From contig WQSA01000011.1 of NCBI GenBank assembly GCA_009788135.1, positions 13,269 to 23,059 on the forward strand: a DNA stretch of 9,791 nt. The letters are read 5' to 3'. Below are positions 1 through 4,962 of this stretch, piece after piece. This stretch comes from Candidatus Fibrimonadales bacterium. GTDB lineage: Bacteria; Fibrobacterota; Fibrobacteria; Fibrobacterales; Fibrobacteraceae. Both the position numbers and the translations under genes were made by a program. How positions within the stretch are numbered: the first letter of the stretch is position 1; each line of letters begins with the position of its first letter. The notes beneath the pieces are model-generated. The model worked only from the letters and a program-made list of their open reading frames with translations. It made no database searches and was not told where the DNA came from.

Positions 1-729
1 CTGCCTGGAGAAGGCTTCAAGCATGGCAGCACGCATCCGCTCTACGATATTCGCGAAGAAATAATAGACTTCTTTGCAAACATGGGTTTTCATGTGGATT
101 TGGGCCGCGATATAGAAACAGACTGGTATAACTTTGAAGCTCTCAACACGCCAAAAGACCATCCGAGCCGCGATATGCAAGACACATTCTATCTCTCGCA
201 AAACGCAATGCTCCGCACGCACACAAGCGGCACGCAAATTCATTACATGGAAAACAATAAACCGCCAATTAGAATGATAGCTTTAGGGCACGTGTTCAGA
301 GTGGATGCAGACGCAACGCACGCTCCTATGTTCCAGCAATGCGAAGGTTTGGTTGTGGGCGAGAATGTGACTTTTGCGCAGTTAAAAGGAACCTTGGCAA
401 TTTTCGCTGAAAAGCTCTTTGGCGAAAATGCAAAAACCCGCTTTCGCCCGAGCTTTTTCCCATTCACCGAACCGAGCGCAGAAATAGATGTTAGCTGCGT
501 TTTCTGCGCAGGCAAAGGCTGCCGCAGGTGCAAAGGCACAGGCTGGATGGAAATAGGCGGTTGCGGCTCTGTTGACCCCGCCGTATTTGACAATGTAGGA
601 ATAGACTCGGAAAAATACACGGGTTTTGCATTTGGCTTTGGCTTGGACCGCATAGCAATGCTTCGCCATCACATACCGGAAATCTCGTTGCTAACCTCAA
701 ATGACCAGCGCTTCCTTGAACAATTCTGA
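1..729 (+). CDS. pheS: Phenylalanyl-tRNA synthetase alpha subunit, 3' part (5' end outside window)
   Basis: Catalytic alpha subunit of the cytoplasmic PheRS, which charges tRNA-Phe with phenylalanine. The reading frame is open from base 1, so the first ATG at 82 is internal and the N-terminal coiled-coil arm is missing. Visible class II synthetase features are LPGEGFKHGSTHPL at the start, the DTFYLS and LRTHTSGTQIHYM stretch, RMIALGHVFRVD (motif 2 region), RFRPSFFPFTEPSAEIDV, and motif 3 GFAFGFGLDRIAMLRH near the C-terminus. It ends in the usual DQRFLEQF. Between the FTEPSAE stretch and motif 3 there is an inserted knuckle with Cys codons at 496, 505, 520 and 529 (C-x2-C-x4-C-x2-C), absent from the E. 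coli protein and possibly a zinc site. Its last 29 bases overlap the next gene in another frame, suggesting co-transcription. Confidence 0.97.
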   Translation: MPGEGFKHGSTHPLYDIREEIIDFFANMGFHVDLGRDIETDWYNFEALNTPKDHPSRDMQDTFYLSQNAMLRTHTSGTQIHYMENNKPPIRMIALGHVFRVDADATHAPMFQQCEGLVVGENVTFAQLKGTLAIFAEKLFGENAKTRFRPSFFPFTEPSAEIDVSCVFCAGKGCRRCKGTGWMEIGGCGSVDPAVFDNVGIDSEKYTGFAFGFGLDRIAMLRHHIPEISLLTSNDQRFLEQF

Positions 730-1237
730 TCTGCTGGTTTTTGCCACGGAAATGGAGAGAGATGCCGTTTGTGCAGATGGCATTGTGACTGGAGTCGGCA
801 TTTTATCAACTGCAATTAATCTGTCAAAAATATTTCAAAAAAAAACATATAAACGTGCAATTCAAATCGGCATTGCCGGCGCATATCGTTCCGGCGGATT
901 ACGCATTGGCGATGTGGTGGAGGTTGAAAGCGATTGCATGCCGGAATTTTTGCCTTGGGAACCGAATGCATTTTTTGCCACCGATAGTCTGGGATTAAAG
1001 CGCGTAAAAGGAGCAACCGTTTTAAGCTGTACTAAAACAGAGGAAATGGGAAAAGCGAGAGGGAAAGATTTTCAAATAGAGACTATGGAAGGAGCGGCGT
1101 TTTTCGCAGTTTGCAAAGAATACGGAGTTCAAGCTGTGCAGGTGCGAGCGATTAGCAATTTTGCGGCTTTGTATGATAAGAGCGAGTGGGAAATAGAAAA
1201 AGCGTTGAAGAATTTATCCGCAACGCTTTTGAATTAA
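701..1237 (+). CDS. mqnB: Futalosine hydrolase-like nucleosidase (MqnB, menaquinone pathway)
   Basis: Member of the nucleoside phosphorylase/hydrolase superfamily. The best fit is MqnB, which removes adenine or hypoxanthine from (aminodeoxy)futalosine in the alternative menaquinone route. Seen in the 178 residues: the glycine-rich IQIGIAGAYRSGGLRIGDVV segment; IETMEGAAFFAV, whose Met-Glu pair binds the ribose; and VRAISNFA, where MTA/SAH nucleosidases have Ser-Asp but futalosine hydrolases typically have Ser-Asn. The WEIEKALKNL tail also fits MqnB. It is shorter than usual (about 200-230 residues), with a trimmed N-terminus and middle. The ATG at 701 lies inside pheS and has no clear SD; TTG at 716 is an alternative start. 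Coupling to pheS translation is likely. The family call is firm; the substrate is an inference, and a 5'-methylthioadenosine nucleosidase is the main alternative. Confidence 0.8.
   Translation: MTSASLNNSDLLVFATEMERDAVCADGIVTGVGILSTAINLSKIFQKKTYKRAIQIGIAGAYRSGGLRIGDVVEVESDCMPEFLPWEPNAFFATDSLGLKRVKGATVLSCTKTEEMGKARGKDFQIETMEGAAFFAVCKEYGVQAVQVRAISNFAALYDKSEWEIEKALKNLSATLLN
1198..1230. terminator. Candidate bidirectional terminator inside the end of mqnB
   Basis: AAAAGCGTTG at 1198-1207 is perfectly complementary to CAACGCTTTT at 1221-1230, with a 13-nt loop. The core is a 6-bp GCGTTG/CAACGC stem, flanked by A4 on the left and T4 on the right, so it has terminator shape on both strands. It sits at the convergence of mqnB (+) and pstS (-), whose stop codons are only 9 bp apart. 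The short T-run and long loop make it a weak intrinsic terminator. It also codes for mqnB residues. Confidence 0.45.
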
Positions 1238-1246
1238 CCAAGGTTT

Positions 1247-2056
1247 TTATTTAACGTTTATAAAGCCCACATCGCTTACAATCTTTTGCCCAGCGGGTGA
1301 GAGCGAGTAATCTATAAATGGTTTGACGGTGCCCGATTTATTTTCTGTGTAGTAGTAAATCAGAGGGCGGACAATCGGATAGGTTTCGTTTTTGGCGTTT
1401 GCCACAGACGGCTCTACGAATGTTTTGCCCTGATCATATGAAACTTTGACCGCTTTTACTCTTTTGTCAAGGTAGCCGAGACCAATATAGCCTATTGCGC
1501 CTGGAGTTTGGCTGATTGACTGGACTATTGCTCCGGTAGCTGGCATGCTCATTATGCCTGCAACGTAGTCTTTCTTTTTGAGCACTTCTTCTTTGAAGAA
1601 TTCGTAGGTGCCGGAAGAGGTTTCTCTGGAGTATGGAACGATTTTCAAATCGGCGCCGCCAACTTCTTTCCAGTTTGTGATTTTGCCGGTGAAAATGCCT
1701 TCCAATTGTTCGCGGGTGAGGTTGATAGCTTTGTTGCTTGGGTGTACAATAACGGCCAAGGCATCGTAAGCTACTACAACTTCAGCCACTTTGCTTCCGG
1801 CGTCTGTAATTTTCTTTTTTTCATCGAATTTGATTTTGCGCGAGGATTGCGCAATATCTGTTGTTCCCGATATCAGGGCATTGATTCCAACGCCGCTGCC
1901 GCCACCTGTAACAGTGACTTTTGCGTCTTTATGGCTTTTCATAAAGGCTTCGGCTTGTTGCTGCGAGAGCGGCAAAACCGTATCTGAACCTATGATTGTT
2001 TGGGCTGCGAGCATTGAAGCTGCTGTAAGGATTGCTGCGAACAGGACTTTTTTCAT
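1247..2056 (-). CDS. pstS: Periplasmic phosphate-binding protein PstS
   Basis: Substrate-binding protein of the high-affinity phosphate ABC transporter PstSCAB. Residues 1-19 are a Sec signal peptide (KK, then a hydrophobic run ending MLAAQ). The mature protein has the family landmarks: IGSDTVLPLSQ at the start, VTGGGSGVGINALISGTTDIAQSS, and the phosphate-loop motif RETSSGTYEFF in the middle. It ends in LSPAGQKIVSDVGFI. At 269 residues it is full length for the short bacterial PstS type. The ATG is preceded by AGGAG at 2063-2067, six bases away. No pstC, pstA, pstB or phoU is present here, so partners must lie elsewhere. The 86-bp gap upstream (2057-2142) is very AT-rich and may hold its promoter, but no convincing Pho box or -35/-10 pair was found. 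No clear terminator separates it from the lipoprotein gene upstream, so read-through is possible. Confidence 0.95.
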   Translation of the reverse strand: MKKVLFAAILTAASMLAAQTIIGSDTVLPLSQQQAEAFMKSHKDAKVTVTGGGSGVGINALISGTTDIAQSSRKIKFDEKKKITDAGSKVAEVVVAYDALAVIVHPSNKAINLTREQLEGIFTGKITNWKEVGGADLKIVPYSRETSSGTYEFFKEEVLKKKDYVAGIMSMPATGAIVQSISQTPGAIGYIGLGYLDKRVKAVKVSYDQGKTFVEPSVANAKNETYPIVRPLIYYYTENKSGTVKPFIDYSLSPAGQKIVSDVGFINVK

Positions 2057-2142
2057 GATGTTCTCCTAAGTTGAACTTATATAAAATTTAAAAATCAACT
2101 ATTAAAGAATGCTTGCTTTCCAGTTACAATTCGGTTAAGATT

Positions 2143-3096
2143 TTACCACATTCCGCATTTTATACTTGAATTTCCAGAGACTGTTACCACAATTTCTTTT
2201 GGATAGCGACCTTGAACGGTTGCAAGCGTTGGCAAATTATAGCCGTTATCGCCGCCGTTTTTTATTATCTGGCTAGACGAATAACCTTCAATTTCAAGAG
2301 AAAAATTGTTACTGCCTTCGCAGCTTATGTAATAATCGTCTTTATACTGGCTGCATGAAAATTCAACTGTTGTTTTTCCTACCTTGAATGTAAGAGGTCT
2401 ATCGTTAGCATTGTTGCACTGAACCTGAATAAATGGGTCGTAAACCATTCTTGCGGTTATGGTTCTGAGTATCCTTTCCGTGCCATCGCATGTTGCAATG
2501 GCTCTTGCGGTAACTGTTCCGGCAGAAGAACCTCCAGTTACGTCTATTGTAATTGCGCCGCATTCGGCTCCTGTTACAACCAGCGTATTCGTGATTTTAG
2601 ATCTTACGTTTGTTCCCACATAGTAAATATTGGTGCCATAATCAAAACCGGTGAACTCAAAGACTCCAGTTGCTTCTATTTCTCTGTAGGGGCAATCAAA
2701 ACTTAGCACTCCTGCGCCAGGACATTTCGAGCCTTCGTCCATTGAACCGAAAGGCATGCAGTACTCAGTTGATGCATAAACGCAATACTCATATTTTTTG
2801 GCAGAAGATGAACTTGGAGCGCTGGAAGAACTGCTGGATTCGCTAGAAGAACTGCGAACTTCCTCTTCCGAAGAAGAACTGAGTTCCACAGATGAACTGG
2901 AGTCAACTTCTGCGCTGGATGAACTTGATGCAATTATGCTGGATGAACTGGCTTCGGATGAACTGGAGCTTATCTCGGCTTCTTCGTTAGAAGAACTAGA
3001 ATTGTCTCCTGGCTCATACACAGAAGGTTCTTTATCCTCTGAGCAGCTTATAAGCATAAAGGCTAGAAGCAGCACTAAGTTCAAATTTAAAACCAT
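2143..3096 (-). CDS. Lipoprotein with poly-Ser linker, four-Cys module and C-terminal beta-rich domain
   Basis: Unrecognised family. 317 residues: a hydrophobic leader with lipobox LISC (Cys18); a linker at about 33-98 made of SSSS blocks separated by short Glu/Ala/Val spacers; a four-Cys module (Cys105, 113, 125, 135); then a probable beta-rich domain starting GVFEFTGFDYG with Cys179, 203, 227, 248, 259, and a final SIKCGMW. The FEF-x2-FDY start, the CDG motif, the C-terminal Cys region and the last seven residues all have counterparts in the protein at 3577-4950, so the two are paralogues. The leader carries no Lys or Arg before the hydrophobic core, which is unusual; an in-frame stop just upstream fixes the ATG, and AGG at 3103-3105 serves as SD. 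It lies 10 bp after the previous gene and is last in the run. Location is probably the outer membrane or cell surface; the function is unknown. Confidence 0.88.
   Translation of the reverse strand: MVLNLNLVLLLAFMLISCSEDKEPSVYEPGDNSSSSNEEAEISSSSSEASSSSIIASSSSSAEVDSSSSVELSSSSEEEVRSSSSESSSSSSAPSSSSAKKYEYCVYASTEYCMPFGSMDEGSKCPGAGVLSFDCPYREIEATGVFEFTGFDYGTNIYYVGTNVRSKITNTLVVTGAECGAITIDVTGGSSAGTVTARAIATCDGTERILRTITARMVYDPFIQVQCNNANDRPLTFKVGKTTVEFSCSQYKDDYYISCEGSNNFSLEIEGYSSSQIIKNGGDNGYNLPTLATVQGRYPKEIVVTVSGNSSIKCGMW
2803..3000 (-). repeat. Poly-serine linker coding region
   Basis: Low-complexity stretch coding about 66 residues of SSSS blocks with acidic or small spacers (residues 33-98 of the lipoprotein at 2143-3096). 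The spacers vary in length and sequence (NEEAEI, IIA, AEVD, VEL, EEEVR), so this is a diverged repeat rather than an exact tandem array. Ser codons mix TCT, TCC, AGC and AGT. It probably forms a flexible spacer between the lipid anchor and the folded domain. Confidence 0.8.
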
Positions 3097-3106
3097 ACGT
3101 TACCTA

Positions 3107-3592
3107 TTATAGTTTACCACATTCACCAACAAAAAGCTCTCCTCCCATACTCAAACAGTCTGCGACCATCCCACCAGCATCAGGATAACAAACGCCTCCT
3201 AATAAGCAATGAGTGTATGCCGGGCCGCTGGAGCTGCTGGGTTCCTCGAATGAAGAAGACGATGGCAGTTCCAGTTCTGAAGATGAAGACAACGGAAATT
3301 CCGACTCTGATGACGAAGATAGCAATTCCTGTTCCAAAGACGAAGATGACAGCTCAAGCTCTGAAGAAGAGGATGGCACCAATGAAAGGCCTTCGCAACT
3401 TGACACAACACTTCCATATTGAGCACAGAATTCTGCGCTCACTTCTTGAAGGCTTTTGCAATTGACTTGATTTCCTATCTGAAAGTAGCAAGACTGAATA
3501 ATATGATATACCGGAGCGTCCGGCAAATCGCTGGTGCAAGATGCCATGAAAATCACGGCGGCTACAATACTGAATTTTACCATACTGCGCAT
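3107..3592 (-). CDS. Small lipoprotein with two four-Cys modules flanking a poly-Ser linker
   Basis: Unrecognised family. 161 residues: a leader with Arg and Lys near the N-terminus and lipobox MASC (Cys19); a first Cys module (Cys35, 45, 56, 66) containing VSAEFCAQYGSVVSSC; an SSSS-ELEL-type linker at about 74-122; and a second Cys module (Cys129, 135, 146, 158), ending GECGKL. Module one matches VSAEVCATIGGSIGFC in the protein at 3577-4950, and module two resembles the one in the protein at 2143-3096, so this protein is a mosaic of its neighbours. It lacks the C-terminal beta-rich domain both of them carry. GGGAG at 3599-3603, six bases before ATG 3592, supports this start over the ATG at 3583. 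The start overlaps the end of the upstream gene by 16 bp. Function is unknown; a structural or binding role at the surface is inferred. Confidence 0.85.
   Translation of the reverse strand: MRSMVKFSIVAAVIFMASCTSDLPDAPVYHIIQSCYFQIGNQVNCKSLQEVSAEFCAQYGSVVSSCEGLSLVPSSSSELELSSSSLEQELLSSSSESEFPLSSSSELELPSSSSFEEPSSSSGPAYTHCLLGGVCYPDAGGMVADCLSMGGELFVGECGKL
3227..3373 (-). repeat. Poly-serine linker coding region
   Basis: Codes residues 74-122 of the small lipoprotein: six SSSS blocks spaced by ELEL, LEQELL, ESEFPL, ELELP and FEEP. The period is irregular, about 8-10 residues. The same design appears in both neighbouring lipoproteins. Confidence 0.8.
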
Positions 3593-4950
3593 CTTATACT
3601 CCCAGTAGATTGTTTATAAATCAAAGCACGGAATCCTTCTTCAACCTTTGCGCCTCCTTCAAGAATATCATATTGATTGAAATTATGAAATGAACGAGAA
3701 GTTCCATTAATTGTAAACGATGTAGAAGTATTATTATCGGTCCAGCAAGCTAAAATTGATGGCTTAGTGTTATCTTCTGGCCTATAACAATTAACATCCA
3801 GCACTGAATATCCAGATGGAACATCAAAACGAAGACTCTCCGCACCACCACATTCTGGCTTCGTTGATACAACATTTTGTACTACAGTCACCGATCCCTG
3901 GCAAGATTTCGATTCAGATACTCCTGAAGTGCACGAAGCTGTTGTTGAGAAGGTCGTAGGTGCAGGCGGGGAACTGGCTGTATTGGGGTAATTGTTCGGA
4001 CTATATCGAATGTTGCAACGGCCATAATTATCGTTTAGGGTAGCCACATTTCTTATGTTTTCATTTATGCCAACATAAGTCGGAAACTTGCAATTTGCAT
4101 CCCAAGATGGATTTGCAACGACCTCTGCCGCTGTAGATGCAATTTCCTTTTCTATTCCATCGCACATCATATACGCTTTTGAGATAAGTGGGCCAGCTCT
4201 GTTAATTGCCGCACCAGTACCAGATTCTCCTCGTTTTGGTATATCATAGACAGTGCCTCCTAATGTACTTTTAACAATAATCTCACCAACGCAGGCCGCT
4301 TCGGTTTTATTGCTTACATCAAGCGTATTTAAAAGCTTGCCGCTAGATGCTGCTGTCCCATTGTTATCGCTTTGACTCTCGCGCATATTGCTACTATTAA
4401 AGAAATAAATTTTATTGCTATTGCTGCTGTAATCGAAAAACCTAAATTCAAATTTGCCGGTTTTAATCGGGTCTGGTACATTCGATTCTCTCGAACTGCT
4501 GCTCAATACAACAACAGAAGAACTGGAATTCACAATTTCGATATTGCTGGAAGAACTGGAACTCGCAATTTCGGCATTGCTGGAAGAGCTGGAATCCCCA
4601 ATTTCTACTTCGCTGGAAGAGCTTGAATCCCCAGGCTCTGCTTCGCTGGAGGAGCTTAAATCTCCGGGCTCTGCTTCGCTGGAAGAACTTAAATCTCCAG
4701 GTTCAGTTTCGCTGGAAGAGGAACTCAATAATTCCAATGAACTGGAACTCAGCGCCGGCGCCAAACAAAACCCAATCGAGCCTCCTATAGTAGCGCAAAC
4801 TTCTGCGCTTACCATGTGGCATTCACCCTCCTGCACAATACAGGATACAAGCCTAGACGCAGGCTCCTTTATGTCAAAACCATCGTTCGAACAAGCGAAG
4901 AACATCGCCAGCGAAACCGCAAACAAACCTAAAACCAGAAAGTTTTTCAT
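3577..4950 (-). CDS. Large lipoprotein: four-Cys module, 11-residue Ser repeats, beta-rich C-terminal region
   Basis: Unrecognised family, paralogous to the protein at 2143-3096. With ATG 4950 it has 457 residues. The frame can extend to TTG 4956, but AGGAGG at 4957-4962 lies six bases before ATG 4950 and directly abuts the TTG, so 4950 is chosen. Layout: leader with lipobox FFAC (Cys20); Cys module (Cys37, 44, 52, 62); Ser linker at about 67-153 containing six 11-residue repeats; then a long domain starting KFEFRFFDYS with CDG at about 263-265 and scattered Cys (220, 263, 287, 312, 340, 350, 367, 388, 402, 454), ending SIRCAVW. This matches the SIKCGMW end of the paralogue. Relative to that paralogue it carries an extra stretch in the middle, roughly residues 300-365. 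Ten bases separate it from the gene upstream, whose TAG stop is part of its SD. Likely surface-exposed; ligand unknown. Confidence 0.88.
   Translation of the reverse strand: MKNFLVLGLFAVSLAMFFACSNDGFDIKEPASRLVSCIVQEGECHMVSAEVCATIGGSIGFCLAPALSSSSLELLSSSSSETEPGDLSSSSEAEPGDLSSSSEAEPGDSSSSSEVEIGDSSSSSNAEIASSSSSSNIEIVNSSSSVVVLSSSSRESNVPDPIKTGKFEFRFFDYSSNSNKIYFFNSSNMRESQSDNNGTAASSGKLLNTLDVSNKTEAACVGEIIVKSTLGGTVYDIPKRGESGTGAAINRAGPLISKAYMMCDGIEKEIASTAAEVVANPSWDANCKFPTYVGINENIRNVATLNDNYGRCNIRYSPNNYPNTASSPPAPTTFSTTASCTSGVSESKSCQGSVTVVQNVVSTKPECGGAESLRFDVPSGYSVLDVNCYRPEDNTKPSILACWTDNNTSTSFTINGTSRSFHNFNQYDILEGGAKVEEGFRALIYKQSTGSIRCAVW
3599..3603 (-). promoter_or_regulatory. SD GGGAG for the small lipoprotein gene
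   Basis: GGGAG on the minus strand with a 6-nt spacer to ATG 3592. It lies inside the last codons of the upstream lipoprotein gene and decides for ATG 3592 rather than ATG 3583. Confidence 0.7.
4525..4722 (-). repeat. 33-bp tandem repeat, six copies (11-residue Ser-rich unit)
   Basis: Six consecutive in-frame 33-bp units code SSSSETEPGDL, SSSSEAEPGDL, SSSSEAEPGDS, SSSSEVEIGDS, SSSSNAEIASS and SSSSNIEIVNS. The second and third units are nearly identical in DNA, while the later ones drift, which suggests recent expansion at the N-terminal side by slippage or unequal crossover. Three further irregular Ser blocks follow. The exact 33-bp period distinguishes it from the looser linkers of the two neighbours. 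Confidence 0.85.
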
Positions 4951-4956
4951 GGCCAA

Positions 4957-4962
4957 CCTCCT
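4957..4962 (-). promoter_or_regulatory. SD AGGAGG overlapping the upstream stop codon
   Basis: Minus strand reads TAGGAGG: the TAG stop of the coiled-coil gene runs into a perfect SD, then a 6-nt spacer TTGGCC and ATG 4950. It rules out the TTG at 4956 as the main start and indicates translational coupling. Confidence 0.85.

Noticed and set aside
243..653. Minus-strand open frames opposite pheS
   Set aside because: Antisense to a highly conserved gene; no SD and no recognisable protein.
2057..2142. Pho box and terminator between the last lipoprotein gene and pstS
   Set aside because: Only a weak resemblance to CTGT-type half sites and no stem longer than 4-5 bp were found, so nothing is called.
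2798..3112. A 104-codon + strand frame of Leu/Glu/Ser repeats, and a similar one at 3213-3422
   Set aside because: Same antisense artefact of poly-Ser codons opposite the two smaller lipoprotein genes.
3107..3592. The 161-residue lipoprotein as a frameshifted or truncated gene
   Set aside because: It has its own SD, lipobox and a clean end 10 bp before the next gene; no leftover C-terminal domain sequence follows in another frame.
4525..4722. Regular 33-bp repeats as a possible CRISPR array
   Set aside because: Units are directly adjacent with no spacers and stay in frame within a lipoprotein gene; they are protein-coding tandem repeats.
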